Shown here in pieces: positions 24,219 through 33,595 of a stretch of 44,067 nucleotides of DNA. The translations under genes and the position numbers were made by a program. The number at the start of each line of letters is the position of its first letter. Position 1 is the stretch's first letter. The notes beneath the pieces are model-generated. The model was not told where the DNA came from and did not search any database. It saw only the letters and a program-made list of their open reading frames with translations. The DNA is from Clostridiales bacterium (GTDB lineage Bacteria > Bacillota > Clostridia > UBA1381), in NCBI GenBank assembly GCA_029219585.1, contig JAQXTR010000029.1, forward strand, positions 1-44,067, in the 5' to 3' direction.

Positions 24219-25745
24219 TTAATAAAGATTGTCTACATTGCCGCCGAAATATTTATATGCTTCCTGCATTTGTATATCAACGGTTGTTTCAAGCTCTTCA
24301 AAGACCTGCTTGATTCTTATCTGTGTGGGGATATCAAGCACTCCCGAATCGGCCAGTTCATGTTCCTTCTGGAATGCTTTTACCGCATCGGCAAGGTCGG
24401 TATTGAATACGTTGTTGGCCATATTTCCTATATAGTAGCCCATGATAGAAAGTCTTTCCTTTGCAGCGCTTACATTTGTTCCGTTCGAGCCTACCGAAGC
24501 GGTATGCAGGAAGTCAAACTTAGTATATCCGGTGGTGTCAATTTTCTTGGTATAGTTTGAAACCTCCATATCGGGAGTAAGACCTACATGATCTATTTCG
24601 TTACCGTTACGGGTTATATATTGACCTATTGTAAGTTTGAATACCATTCCGTTGCGCAGCGAATACACGCTCTGAATAACTGCTTTTCCGAAGGTCTGTT
24701 CTCCCAGAAGTATACCTGCTCCGGAATCCTGAATTGCGCTGGATAGAATTTCAGCCGATGAAGCGGTATTCCCGTTTACGAGAGCAACTATCTTAAACGG
24801 TGCGTTTTCCAGCGTGGAGGTATATGTATAATCAAGGGATGAATCTCTGTATTTTACATCAACGATTTTTCCTTGCGGAATAATGCCCTCGGCAATTTTT
24901 GTTGCCGCGGAAACAAGACCGCCGGGGTTGTTTCTCAGGTCAAGAATAAGCTTTGAAACTCCCTCCTCAAGCAGGGACTTTTTTATTTCTTCAAATTCAT
25001 CGGCAGTACCGGAGCTGAAAGATGCTATTTTTATATATCCTACATTTCCTTCGAGAATACCGCCGGAAACGGTTGAATTATTTACGGCTGTTCTGGTGCC
25101 TATGATCTCAACCTCCTGACCGTCACGGAGGACAACTATGGGCACTGTCGTTCCCAGCTCGCCTACAATAAGGTTCCTGACCTCAGTCATGCTCAGTCCC
25201 ACAACGCTTATGCCGTCAACCTTAACAATTTTATCGCCTATTTTAAAGCCGCTTTGTTCGGCAAGGCTGTTTTCATCAACAAACTCCGAAATTGTAACAT
25301 ATTCGCCTTCCTGCTGCATTACGATGCCAAGTCCGTAGAAGGTTTTATTCAATGTATTATTATATTCTAAGTATTCGTCATATGTGTAGAAATCCGAATA
25401 GTCATCAAGACTTTGCAGCGCTGCCTTAAGAAGCGTAACAAGCGCTGTGTCGCCGTTTTCTCCGAGGTATTCGGAAAGACCTAATTTCATTATGTCCTCG
25501 GCCGTATATGAGGCATCAAGATACCTGTCCGCTATATACTGAGCAATCTGCTCGTATGCCTGATACTGAATGCTTGTTTCAATATCATTTTCAGGCTTTG
25601 CCGTGTCAGGCGTTGCTGTAGGCGATGCAGCCGAAGCTGCGGCAACAGCGTCAAAGTCACTGACAGTTGCAGTATTTGATGCGAAAACTGCTGTCTGTGA
25701 AGCAAATAATGCCATTGAGGCAATCAATGCAATAAGTTTTTTCAT
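24219..25745 (-). CDS. Carboxy-terminal processing protease (S41) with PG-binding domain
   Basis: Exported serine protease of 508 residues of the CtpA/CtpB type. It has a signal peptide (residues 1-22), an Ala/Thr-rich linker, a PDZ domain (about 140-215: GLGIVMQQEGEYVTISEFVD), and the S41 catalytic domain. The Ser nucleophile lies in NGNTASSAEI and the Lys in GEQTFGKAVIQS. A peptidoglycan-binding domain_1 (about 425-490: AAKERLSIMGYYIGNM, AVKAFQKEHELADSG) closes the protein. AAAGGTAGA precedes the ATG. CtpB-like proteases act in spore development in B. subtilis, and here the gene faces the spoIIIA operon. That role is inference; wall turnover is equally possible. Confidence 0.94.
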   Translation of the reverse strand: MKKLIALIASMALFASQTAVFASNTATVSDFDAVAAASAASPTATPDTAKPENDIETSIQYQAYEQIAQYIADRYLDASYTAEDIMKLGLSEYLGENGDTALVTLLKAALQSLDDYSDFYTYDEYLEYNNTLNKTFYGLGIVMQQEGEYVTISEFVDENSLAEQSGFKIGDKIVKVDGISVVGLSMTEVRNLIVGELGTTVPIVVLRDGQEVEIIGTRTAVNNSTVSGGILEGNVGYIKIASFSSGTADEFEEIKKSLLEEGVSKLILDLRNNPGGLVSAATKIAEGIIPQGKIVDVKYRDSSLDYTYTSTLENAPFKIVALVNGNTASSAEILSSAIQDSGAGILLGEQTFGKAVIQSVYSLRNGMVFKLTIGQYITRNGNEIDHVGLTPDMEVSNYTKKIDTTGYTKFDFLHTASVGSNGTNVSAAKERLSIMGYYIGNMANNVFNTDLADAVKAFQKEHELADSGVLDIPTQIRIKQVFEELETTVDIQMQEAYKYFGGNVDNLY

Positions 25746-25751
25746 TATAAT

Positions 25752-26159
25752 CTACCTTTCTATCGTTATTTTCATATCGTTATACAATTCATCTCCGTTA
25801 GTTTGAAGCACATAGCCAAGGCGGATTGTGCCTCCGTCATCAGAAAGCTTGTGCTCCGTAAAACGAGTAAACAATCCCATTTTAATAACTCCGTAGGGAG
25901 TGCGGTAAGAAATTTCCGAGTGTTTTCCCGGCTTGTACTGTATATCAGAACCGTATTCTCCGGTTCTTCTGAGTGTGACAGTGTCCCCCTCAACCTTCAG
26001 CAGATTTGAGGAGCCGCCCGATTTATACGATATATAGCATTTGCCGTTCTGCATACGGAATGAACCCTGTGCAGTTTCGGTAATCATATCGGTATTGCCG
26101 TCTATGGTCTGAGCGTTTGCAACACTGATTTTAAACTCATTAGTATTTTTCGATGTCAA
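25752..26159 (-). CDS. DUF1934 domain protein (YwiB-like)
   Basis: Small cytoplasmic beta-barrel-like protein of 135 residues, family DUF1934 (lipocalin-like fold, YwiB of Bacillus). The typical features are the ETAQGSFRMQNGKCYISYKS strand pair and the TPYGVIKMGLFTR segment. It starts with TTG at 26157-26159, supported by AGGTGAG just upstream. The first 20 bases overlap murI. Function unknown; position between murI and ctpA is the main context. Confidence 0.88.
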   Translation of the reverse strand: MTSKNTNEFKISVANAQTIDGNTDMITETAQGSFRMQNGKCYISYKSGGSSNLLKVEGDTVTLRRTGEYGSDIQYKPGKHSEISYRTPYGVIKMGLFTRFTEHKLSDDGGTIRLGYVLQTNGDELYNDMKITIER

Positions 26160-26949
26160 TTTTGCTCACCTGTCCGTCAATTGTCTTTTCAAGGAATATA
26201 CTGCCAAGCTCCTCAAACTGTTCAATGCTGTCGCTTACAAAGAACTTATACTGATTCTTATCCGGTATATCGTCATGGCGCAGCTCATCAGTGAGCTTCT
26301 TTCTGAGAAACTTTGCAACCTCTCCGCCCGGACTTATGAGTGTAACGTCGGATCCCATAAAGCGTGAGATTGCGCCCGCAAGAAGGGGATAATGTGTACA
26401 TCCGAGAATAAGCGTGTCAACGCCCGCATCACGGATATCAGAGAGGTATTCTTCAATAAGAAGCTCTGTAACCTTTGTATCAAAATGCCCGTTTTCTACA
26501 AGGGGAACAAATAGCGGACACGCGTGTTCAAAGGTTTGCATCCGGCTGTCATATTCCTTTATGTATTTTGTGTAGGCACCGCTGCGTATTGTGGCTGAGG
26601 TGCCTATAATGCCTATTTTTTTGTTTTTTGTAACACGTACCGCCTCATAGACTGCCGCGTCCACAACCCCGTAAATCGGCACATCATAATCCTCTCTTAT
26701 GTGGGGCAGAGCGGCCGATGACGCGGTTCCGCAGGCAATAACGATCATTTTAACATTATGACTGAGGAGAAAGCGGATATCACCGTGCGTATATTTTATA
26801 ATGGTGTCCTTAGACCGTGTGCCGTAGGGGACACGGCCTGTATCTCCGAAATATACGATACTTTCGTTGGGGAAAAGCTTCATGATTTCCTTTGCCGCCG
26901 TAAGACCGCCGAGACCGGAATCAAACACACCGATACTTCTGTTATCCAT
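26140..26949 (-). CDS. murI: Glutamate racemase
   Basis: Converts L- to D-glutamate for peptidoglycan; cytoplasmic. Its 269 residues include the start SIGVFDSGLGGLTAAKEI, the GDTGRVPYGTRS loop, and the two catalytic Cys: Cys73 in IACGTASSAALP and Cys184 in ILGCTHYPLL. The first Cys motif has Gly where many enzymes have Asn (ACNTAS). Its ATG overlaps the ddl stop (TAATG). Ddl and MurI together supply the two D-amino acid precursors of the wall peptide. Confidence 0.97.
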   Translation of the reverse strand: MDNRSIGVFDSGLGGLTAAKEIMKLFPNESIVYFGDTGRVPYGTRSKDTIIKYTHGDIRFLLSHNVKMIVIACGTASSAALPHIREDYDVPIYGVVDAAVYEAVRVTKNKKIGIIGTSATIRSGAYTKYIKEYDSRMQTFEHACPLFVPLVENGHFDTKVTELLIEEYLSDIRDAGVDTLILGCTHYPLLAGAISRFMGSDVTLISPGGEVAKFLRKKLTDELRHDDIPDKNQYKFFVSDSIEQFEELGSIFLEKTIDGQVSKIDIEKY

Positions 26950-28010
26950 TATTTCACTCTTTCCTCCGCAAGCTCAATCAGTCTGTCAAGCAGCTCCGCA
27001 TATCCAAGCCCTACAGCAGACCAAAGCTTCGGGTACATGCTTATGTTGGTAAAGCCCGGCAGGGTGTTAATTTCATTGAGTATAACCGAGCCGTCGCTGT
27101 GCTTTACGAAGAAGTCAACCCTTGAAAGTCCCTGACCGTCAAGCGATTTGAATGCAGTTATTGAGTATTGGCGTATTTTCTCAATTGTTTCGGTCGGAAG
27201 CTCTGCGGGAATAATAAGCAGCGTTGAATCGTCATTGTATTTTGCGTCGAAATCATAATATTCAACCGCAGGCTTTATTTCTCCTACTGTAGCTGCCTGC
27301 ACATCGGCGTTGCCGAGCACCGCGCATTCAACCTCATGACCGTCAATGTGTTCCTCAACAAGGATTCTTCGGTCATATTTTGCAGCGTTTTCAAGTGCGG
27401 AAATTAGCTCCTCTCTGTTGTGCGCCTTGCCGATGCCGACAGATGATCCCAGACGCGCCGGCTTTACAAAGCATGGGTAACCGAGCTTTTGCTCTATTTC
27501 ATCCGCTCTGTCCGAAAAGCTGTCTGAGGAGGTCACAACCACCCAGGCTGCCTGAGGGATTCCGGCGGACTGAAAAACAAGCTTTGAGAAGGTTTTATCC
27601 ATACCGTTTGCGGAGGACAGCACGCCCATACCGACATACGGTATATGAGAAAGCTCAAAAAGCCCCTGTATTGTGCCGTCCTCACCGTATTCTCCGTGAA
27701 GAACGGGGAAGATGACATCAATATGTATCACCTCACAGGCGCTGCCGTCTAAAACAACAATGCCGTGCTGAGCGCTGTCCGGTGAGATGAATGCCGGTTT
27801 AAGGTTTTCGGTATCCTTTTCCCAGCTGCCCGGTTCAATAGCTGCATACTCACCGGTATAGAGATACCATCGACCGTCCCGTGTTATTCCGATTGTATAT
27901 ATATTATATTTTTCTTTATCAAGATTGTTAAGAATTGATGTAACGGATTTCTGAGAAATGTCATGCTCCGGCGATTCACCGCCGAATATGACGCATAAAT
28001 TCTTTTTCAT
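26949..28010 (-). CDS. ddl: D-alanine--D-alanine ligase
   Basis: ATP-grasp enzyme joining two D-Ala for the peptidoglycan stem; cytoplasmic. It is about 353 residues from the chosen start, which is the typical VIFGGESPEHDISQKS N-terminus. The C-terminal metal site and closing motif LNEINTLPGFTNISMYPKLW are present. The in-frame ATG at 28046 is rejected because AAAGGA (about 28022) lies between it and 28010. A promoter lies at 28065-28093. First gene of the ddl-murI-DUF1934-ctpA unit. Whether it is VanA-like is not suggested by the sequence. Confidence 0.96.
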   Translation of the reverse strand: MKKNLCVIFGGESPEHDISQKSVTSILNNLDKEKYNIYTIGITRDGRWYLYTGEYAAIEPGSWEKDTENLKPAFISPDSAQHGIVVLDGSACEVIHIDVIFPVLHGEYGEDGTIQGLFELSHIPYVGMGVLSSANGMDKTFSKLVFQSAGIPQAAWVVVTSSDSFSDRADEIEQKLGYPCFVKPARLGSSVGIGKAHNREELISALENAAKYDRRILVEEHIDGHEVECAVLGNADVQAATVGEIKPAVEYYDFDAKYNDDSTLLIIPAELPTETIEKIRQYSITAFKSLDGQGLSRVDFFVKHSDGSVILNEINTLPGFTNISMYPKLWSAVGLGYAELLDRLIELAEERVK

Positions 28011-28064
28011 TATAATATCATTCCTTTTTATATTCATGTGGTACAATATAACCCCATACCATAT

Positions 28065-28093
28065 ATCATACCTTATTTAGCCGAAAATTTCAA
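28065..28093 (-). promoter_or_regulatory. ddl-murI operon promoter
   Basis: On the minus strand TTGAAA (28088-28093) and TATGAT (28065-28070) are separated by 17 bases, giving a leader of about 50 bases before ddl. Confidence 0.78.
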
Positions 28094-28138
28094 GTAATAT
28101 GATGAATTTTCTTAATAAAATTAAAACTTTAGACACAA

Positions 28139-29044
28139 TTAGCCTATCTCCGACCTTAGTTTGTCGAGTATTGCAGTGAAGTACGGCGGAAGCTCAGAAT
28201 CAAATTCCATAAGCGCGCCCGTAACCGGATGGACAAAGCCGATCGTTTTTGCGTGAAGGAGCTGACCGTTTGTTTTGAAGCGTTCCTTTTTTATACCGTA
28301 TACCGGATCGCCGACTATACTGTGCCCGATTGATGCCATATGCACTCTTATCTGATGTGTGCGCCCGGTTTCGAGTATACACTCTGCGAGCGTGTACTGC
28401 CCGAAGCGTTCAAGCACATTAAAATGAGTAACAGCCTCGCGTCCTCCGGTGATAACCGCCATTTTTTTTCGGTCTGACGGGTGTCTGCCTATTGGCTTGT
28501 CGATTGTTCCGCTGTCCTCTTTTATGTTTCCGTTTACAAGACAATGGTATTTGCGCAGAGCCTTCCGCTCCTTAAGCTGAGCCGACAGTGACTCGTGCGC
28601 CTCATTTGTTTTTGCAACAATTAAAAGGCCGGATGTGTCCTTGTCTATTCTGTGTACAATTCCCGGTCGTATTACTCCGTTTATGCTGCTAAGGCTGCAA
28701 TGGTAAAGCAGTCCGTTAACAAGGGTTCCGTCAGGATTTCCCGGAGCGGGATGTACCACCATGCCCTGAGGCTTATTGACAACGATGACATAATCATCCT
28801 CATAAACAATATCAAGCTCAATATCCTGCGGCTGTGCCTCAAGTGTTTGGGGGGAGGGGATTTCTATTATTATTTCGTCTCCCGCATTAAGCTTTGTCTT
28901 TTTATCGGCGGCTTTACCGTTTACCGTGATTTTTCCCTCCTCAGCAAGCTTTGCCGCAAAGCTGCGGGAAATTTCACTGTTATCGGCAATATATTTGTCG
29001 AGTCTGATGCCCGATGTCCGGGCGGTGATTGTCAGCTCATCCAT
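28139..29044 (-). CDS. rluD: Large-subunit rRNA pseudouridine synthase, RluD type
   Basis: Pseudouridine synthase of the RluA/RluD family, 301 residues. An S4 RNA-binding domain (about 10-65: IRLDKYIADNSEISRSFAAK) is followed by the catalytic domain, where the nucleophile Asp lies in HRIDKDTSG and the segment GRTHQIRVHMASIGH is conserved. The start at 29044 follows AGGAG by seven bases; the upstream in-frame ATG at 29086 lies deep in lspA. It overlaps lspA by eight bases, and lspA-rluD is a conserved pair. It is probably the last gene of the long minus-strand operon from 37165. Confidence 0.95.
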   Translation of the reverse strand: MDELTITARTSGIRLDKYIADNSEISRSFAAKLAEEGKITVNGKAADKKTKLNAGDEIIIEIPSPQTLEAQPQDIELDIVYEDDYVIVVNKPQGMVVHPAPGNPDGTLVNGLLYHCSLSSINGVIRPGIVHRIDKDTSGLLIVAKTNEAHESLSAQLKERKALRKYHCLVNGNIKEDSGTIDKPIGRHPSDRKKMAVITGGREAVTHFNVLERFGQYTLAECILETGRTHQIRVHMASIGHSIVGDPVYGIKKERFKTNGQLLHAKTIGFVHPVTGALMEFDSELPPYFTAILDKLRSEIG

Positions 29045-29534
29045 TCTTTTTCTCCTGTGTATCGTCCTTATCAAATATAAGCACATAAATTACAGCGGCA
29101 ATTGCGCCGCCGACTATTGCCATATCCGCAATATTAAAAACAGGAAAGCTGAACCATTTAATTGCTATAAAGTCAACAACAAAGCCGTATACCACACGGT
29201 CAACAGCATTGCCGAGCGCACCGGCAAAGAGCAGCACGGCAGCGAGACACTGCATGGGGTGCGAAGGCTTCTTTATAATCCAGTACAGCACGGCCGCAAT
29301 GCAGAACAGTATTGATATAATGCTTAAGACAGGCGTATTGCTGCTTAATATTGAAAATGCCGCTCCGGTGTTTTGTACATACAGAAAATCAGCCATGCCC
29401 GGGATACCGCCGAAAACAGTACCGGGAGTGTAGTTATTAAGAATGTGCAGCTTCACAAGTCTGTCAAGCAGAATGATCACAGCAGCAGCTGCCGACCACA
29501 TAAGCGATGCAGCAATAAATTTTTTCTTATTCAT
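29037..29534 (-). CDS. lspA: Lipoprotein signal peptidase (SPase II)
   Basis: Membrane aspartyl protease that removes the signal peptide from prolipoproteins. Its 165 residues form four membrane helices. The catalytic Asp motifs are GALGNAVDR and FPVFNIADMAI, and the VQNTGAAFSIL segment is conserved. AGAGGTC precedes the ATG. It overlaps rluD and lies 10 bases downstream of aroB. Confidence 0.96.
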   Translation of the reverse strand: MNKKKFIAASLMWSAAAAVIILLDRLVKLHILNNYTPGTVFGGIPGMADFLYVQNTGAAFSILSSNTPVLSIISILFCIAAVLYWIIKKPSHPMQCLAAVLLFAGALGNAVDRVVYGFVVDFIAIKWFSFPVFNIADMAIVGGAIAAVIYVLIFDKDDTQEKKNG

Positions 29535-29544
29535 AAAAGACCTC

Positions 29545-30624
29545 TTATTTTGAAATATATCTTATCGCATCAAATATTTCTTCTTCCGTAACATCACGCG
29601 TCTGAATGACATCACCGATGCGTATGGGAAGAACAAATGTGAGCTTGCCGTCTGATTTTTTCTTATCCTTCTGCATAAATTCATATATTGCTTCAGAAGG
29701 AGGAAGCTCCATACGCACACGAAAATCATATCCGCTGAGTGTAGCTTCTATATCCTCAAGCACAGCTTCGCTTATAAGACCTCTGTTTACGGCGATATGA
29801 GAAACGGCAGCCATACCTATACCTACGCATTCACCGTGTGTGGTTGTGAAATTGAGCGCCGATTCCGCAGCATGACCGATTGTGTGACCGAAATTAAGTA
29901 TTGCACGGAGTGCGTTTTCCTTTTCGTCCTGCTCAACAACCTCAGCCTTTATTTCACAGTTGCGTTTTACTGTTTTTATAAGCGTTGTGCTGTCAAGCGC
30001 CTTTATAAGCTCCTTGTTTTCCTTAATAAAAGCATAAAAATCCGCGTCACGGATTATTCCGTGCTTTATGACCTCGCCCATGCCTGAAACAAATTGGATA
30101 TGGGGAAGGGTTTTAAGCACGCTGACATTTATATAAACAAGCTTCGGCTGATGGAAAGCGCCCAGAATATTTTTGCTTTCCATAAAGTCGATGCCGGTTT
30201 TGCCGCCCACTGAGCTGTCACTCTGAGAAAGCAGAGTTGTGGGAATCTGAACAAAATTGATTCCGCGCATATATATTGCCGCCGCAAAGCCTGCCATATC
30301 GCCGACAACACCGCCTCCGAGAGCTAAAATCATGCTTTTTCTGTCAAGTCCGTGCTCAATGCAGGCTCCACATATGCCCAGTATTGAGTCCATGCTCTTG
30401 TTTTCCTCTCCTGCGGGGAAAGCGTAGACCGCGCTGTCGTAGCCCGCGGCTGTCAGTATATTATTAACCTCATCGGCATACAGATCTCGAACATTTGTGT
30501 CTGTGACAATAAGAAGCTTTTTCGGTGCATTTATTTCCTTCAGACTGCTTACGAGCGGATCAAAGCTGTCTGTAAAGCAGATGTCATATGAATCCGCTCC
30601 TAAGTTTACATGTAATTTATCCAT
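29545..30624 (-). CDS. aroB: 3-dehydroquinate synthase
   Basis: Second step of the shikimate pathway: DAHP to 3-dehydroquinate, with NAD and a divalent metal. It is 359 residues long with the NAD-binding ALGGGVVGDMAGFAAA, the IPTTLLSQSDSSVGGKTGID segment and the metal ligands in GMGEVIKHGII and NFGHTIGHAAE. A good AGGAGGAA ribosome binding site lies upstream. No other shikimate gene is in the window, so aroB is isolated from its pathway here. Confidence 0.97.
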   Translation of the reverse strand: MDKLHVNLGADSYDICFTDSFDPLVSSLKEINAPKKLLIVTDTNVRDLYADEVNNILTAAGYDSAVYAFPAGEENKSMDSILGICGACIEHGLDRKSMILALGGGVVGDMAGFAAAIYMRGINFVQIPTTLLSQSDSSVGGKTGIDFMESKNILGAFHQPKLVYINVSVLKTLPHIQFVSGMGEVIKHGIIRDADFYAFIKENKELIKALDSTTLIKTVKRNCEIKAEVVEQDEKENALRAILNFGHTIGHAAESALNFTTTHGECVGIGMAAVSHIAVNRGLISEAVLEDIEATLSGYDFRVRMELPPSEAIYEFMQKDKKKSDGKLTFVLPIRIGDVIQTRDVTEEEIFDAIRYISK

Positions 30625-30648
30625 CGTAAGTTCCTCCTGTAACCGGAA

Positions 30649-31662
30649 TTAATCTAAGGGCATGGACGGAACGGCATTTAATGTCATCTCCGCTCTTGTG
30701 CCTGATATATATTCAAAATATCCCGCCGCCGCAATCATAGCTGCGTTATCCGTGCAGAGCACCGGGGGCGGAAAGAGTACCTTTATGCCTTGCTTTTCAG
30801 CCGGTTGTATCATTTTTTCGCGGAGCGCCGAATTTGACGCAACGCCGCCGGCAAGCACTATCGTATCTGAATTTCTGCGTTTTGCCGCTTCAATCGTATG
30901 TGAGCAAAGGACATCCGTTACCGCATTCTGGAATGATGCGGCAATATCCGCTTTATTATAGCTTTCACCCTTTTGTTCAAGCTTATGAACATAGTTTATA
31001 ACCGCTGTTTTTACACCGCTGAAGGAGAAGTCAAGAGAATCACCCGCCATTTTTACACGCGGAAATTCTACCGCATGGGGATTGCCCTCCTTTGCAAGCT
31101 TATCAATCTTAGGGCCGCCCGGATAGCCAAGCCCCAAAATCCTGGCGATTTTATCAAATGCCTCTCCGGCGGCATCATCTCTTGTCATGCCCATTATTTC
31201 ATATTTTATGAAATCCTCGGCATATACAATATGGCTGTGTCCGCCTGATGCAACAAGGCAGGTAAACGGCGGCTTTAAGCCGGGATGCGCAATGTAATTG
31301 GCACAGATATGTCCTTTGATGTGATGCACGTTTACAAGCGGCTTTTTCAGAGCATATGCAAGAGCCTTTGCCGTTGAAACACCCACCAGCAGTGCTCCGA
31401 CCAGTCCGGGGCCGTATGTTACGGCAATTGCGTTTATATCGTCAAAGGTGACGCCTGCCTGTTCAAGCGCCTCGTCAATGACTGCGTTAACCGCCTCAAT
31501 ATGACATCGTGACGCTATTTCCGGAACAACTCCGCCGTAACGCTTATGTATATCTATTTGTGAGTTAATAACATTCGAAAGCATTTCACGGCCGTTTTTC
31601 ACAACAGCCGCAGCGGTTTCATCACATGAGCTTTCGATACCGAGTACCAGTATATCTTCCAT
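30649..31662 (-). CDS. tsaD: tRNA threonylcarbamoyladenosine transferase TsaD
   Basis: ASKHA-fold enzyme that, with TsaB and TsaE, attaches the threonylcarbamoyl group to A37 of ANN-decoding tRNAs. Its 337 residues start [16 protein letters not shown]. The metal-binding HHIKGH motif (about residues 110-115) and the [13 protein letters not shown] and [13 protein letters not shown] segments are present. GGAAAGGAAG precedes the ATG, which touches the rimI stop. Sua5, which makes the activated threonylcarbamoyl-AMP, is three genes upstream. TsaB and TsaE are not in the window. Confidence 0.97.
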   Translation of the reverse strand: MEDILVLGIESSCDETAAAVVKNGREMLSNVINSQIDIHKRYGGVVPEIASRCHIEAVNAVIDEALEQAGVTFDDINAIAVTYGPGLVGALLVGVSTAKALAYALKKPLVNVHHIKGHICANYIAHPGLKPPFTCLVASGGHSHIVYAEDFIKYEIMGMTRDDAAGEAFDKIARILGLGYPGGPKIDKLAKEGNPHAVEFPRVKMAGDSLDFSFSGVKTAVINYVHKLEQKGESYNKADIAASFQNAVTDVLCSHTIEAAKRRNSDTIVLAGGVASNSALREKMIQPAEKQGIKVLFPPPVLCTDNAAMIAAAGYFEYISGTRAEMTLNAVPSMPLD

Positions 31663-32093
31663 TATTGAAGCTTCCTTTCCATAATTGCGGCATCTTCGCC
31701 GTCGTAGTAGCCGGGTCTGAGATCAATCTGCCGGAAGCAGTGCTTTGTATACAGCCCTTTTGCGGCAGTGTTTGAGGTGCGTACCTCAAGGAGGATATGC
31801 TCGCACCCGCATTCTGCGGCACAGGACAGTATATTCTTCATTATTGCGTCTGCAAATCCCTTTCTCTGCACATCGGGATGCACCGCTATTCGTATCAGCT
31901 CCGCTGTTTCATATATGCACCATATTCCCCCATAGCCGACTGCTTTTCCGTTGTCCTCAAGGATGACGTAGCGGGAGTAGTCCTTGTCAAGCTCATCCTC
32001 AAACTCCTTTTCGCTCCATGGCTTTGCGAACGCGGCTTTGTCTATAGCAGCTGCTTCGGAAATATCGTGCAGTGTCATCAATCTTATATTCAT
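31662..32093 (-). CDS. rimI: RimI-type ribosomal protein N-acetyltransferase
   Basis: GNAT acetyltransferase of 143 residues. In E. coli RimI acetylates the N-terminus of ribosomal protein S18. The acetyl-CoA loop reads [17 protein letters not shown], a mild variant of Q/RxxGxG/A, and the segment [18 protein letters not shown] is typical. It overlaps ywlE by four bases. Placement beside tsaD is conserved in many bacteria, usually with tsaB, which is absent here. Confidence 0.9.
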   Translation of the reverse strand: MNIRLMTLHDISEAAAIDKAAFAKPWSEKEFEDELDKDYSRYVILEDNGKAVGYGGIWCIYETAELIRIAVHPDVQRKGFADAIMKNILSCAAECGCEHILLEVRTSNTAAKGLYTKHCFRQIDLRPGYYDGEDAAIMERKLQ

Positions 32094-32551
32094 TTTCCTT
32101 CCTCAACCGGAAGCTTTTCGGCTATATCAACGAGGGCATCATAAATCTGCTCCGCCGTTTCCTCATATTCCTCGAGATCTCCGCCGAAGGGGTCGGCAAT
32201 GTCACCATCATCTCCTGCGTATTCAAGCAGAGTTTTAATTTTATCCGGCGCATAATTTAAGATAAGCTGTTTATGTGCCTTTGTCATTGTGAGGATAATA
32301 TCTGCCATCCCGATAAGCTCATCCGTAAGCGGCTTTGTGCGGTGCCCGGTAAGATCAATACCGCGCTTTGCCATTGCCTGTATTGCCTCATCACTTGCCT
32401 TTTCTCCGATCCCGGCGAAAACCCCGGCACTGTCAATCAGGACATTCAGATCGTTTTTCACGGCAATATCGTTCATCATTGCAGCCGCCATTGCACTGCG
32501 GCAGGTGTTGCCCGTACATACAAATAATATTTTCATCGGTTTCTCAGCCAT
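32090..32551 (-). CDS. ywlE: Low-molecular-weight phosphatase, arginine phosphatase type
   Basis: Cytoplasmic phosphatase of 153 residues with the P-loop CTGNTCRS (Cys12 nucleophile, Arg18) and the general-acid loop DPFGGDLEEY. The Thr four residues after the catalytic Cys is the hallmark that separates YwlE-type protein-arginine phosphatases from tyrosine phosphatases, which have Ile or Leu there. The start at 32551 is supported by AAGGAG nine bases upstream. Neighbour of sua5, as in Bacillus (ywlC-ywlE region). No McsB kinase gene is in the window. Confidence 0.92.
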   Translation of the reverse strand: MAEKPMKILFVCTGNTCRSAMAAAMMNDIAVKNDLNVLIDSAGVFAGIGEKASDEAIQAMAKRGIDLTGHRTKPLTDELIGMADIILTMTKAHKQLILNYAPDKIKTLLEYAGDDGDIADPFGGDLEEYEETAEQIYDALVDIAEKLPVEEGK

Positions 32552-32564
32552 TCATATCAGCTCC

Positions 32565-33584
32565 TTATACATAAATTACTCTATGGGCAGCGGACTTGTA
32601 CAGTCTGTTTTTTATTGCAAGACCGTATCCGTCGCGGTTTTCAAATTCGGCATATACAATTTCAACCCCAAGCTCGTCAAATTTTCTGAGACAGTCGAAA
32701 AGGTTTTTTGCGTACTCTTTGTTTGTCATGCCGCCGTGCAGTATTACGGCACTGTCATATGCGTTGTCGGACATGGTAAGCACTCCGCAAATTTTATCTG
32801 CATTTTCCTTTAATTTTTTATCTATTTCTTCCTTTACCGCTTTCATGCTCCCCTCAATTACGGTAACCTCAGCATCGGGGGAGTAATGCTTGTATTTCAT
32901 GCCCGGACACGGCGGCTTTTCACCGTCTGTAAGAGATTGGAGTATGTGCGGATCAATTACAGCGTCCGGCACAACATCCGCAATCATTTCATAGGTTATG
33001 CCGCCCGGGCGGAGAAGAACGGGAATTTCCTCTGATGCATCAACAATGGTTGATTCAACTCCGACAGCGCAGCCGCCGCCGTCTATAATCGCGGGAATTC
33101 TCCCTGTCATGTCGTCAATGACGTGCTTTGCCCTTGTAGGACTCGGCTTGCCCGAAAGATTGGCGCTCGGCGCCGCTATTGGCACGCCTGCGGCTTTAAT
33201 CAGCTTCTGCGCCGTTTCGTTGACGGGGAAACGTATTGCGACAGTGTCCATGCCGGCTGTTACCTCATCGGGTATTAAGCCGCTTTTCTTTAATATTATA
33301 GTAAAGGGTCCGGGCATAAAGGCATGGATAAGCGCCTTTGCCTTATCGCTTATATCCTCCGCAAGCTCCGGCAGCGTATCAAGCGCTGCGATATGGACGA
33401 TAAGCGGATTGTCGGACGGTCTGCCCTTAGCCTCGTATATATTCCTGACAGATTCGGGGTTGAATGCGCTTCCTCCAAGACCGTAAACTGTTTCGGTCGG
33501 AAACGCGACAAGTCCGCCCTGCGCAAGAATGCGTCCCGCAAGCTCAATTGATTCCTTATCGGTTCCTAAAATTTTTGTTTCCAT
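32565..33584 (-). CDS. sua5: Threonylcarbamoyl-AMP synthase (Sua5 type)
   Basis: Makes L-threonylcarbamoyladenylate from Thr, bicarbonate and ATP for t6A tRNA modification. It is the long Sua5 form of 339 residues: the YrdC domain (about 1-205, with GGLVAFPTETVYGLGGSAF and the KGRPSDNPLIVHI motif) plus the C-terminal Sua5 domain (about 235-339). The linker GMKYKHYSPDAEV is typical. The ribosome binding site is weak (GAGATGA). The pncB stop lies 11 bases upstream. Confidence 0.96.
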   Translation of the reverse strand: METKILGTDKESIELAGRILAQGGLVAFPTETVYGLGGSAFNPESVRNIYEAKGRPSDNPLIVHIAALDTLPELAEDISDKAKALIHAFMPGPFTIILKKSGLIPDEVTAGMDTVAIRFPVNETAQKLIKAAGVPIAAPSANLSGKPSPTRAKHVIDDMTGRIPAIIDGGGCAVGVESTIVDASEEIPVLLRPGGITYEMIADVVPDAVIDPHILQSLTDGEKPPCPGMKYKHYSPDAEVTVIEGSMKAVKEEIDKKLKENADKICGVLTMSDNAYDSAVILHGGMTNKEYAKNLFDCLRKFDELGVEIVYAEFENRDGYGLAIKNRLYKSAAHRVIYV

Positions 33585-33595
33585 TTCAATTCATC

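Noticed and set aside
24229-24560. Plus-strand frames opposite ctpA
   Set aside because: They are antisense to a well-supported protease gene, have no ribosome binding sites and no family resemblance.
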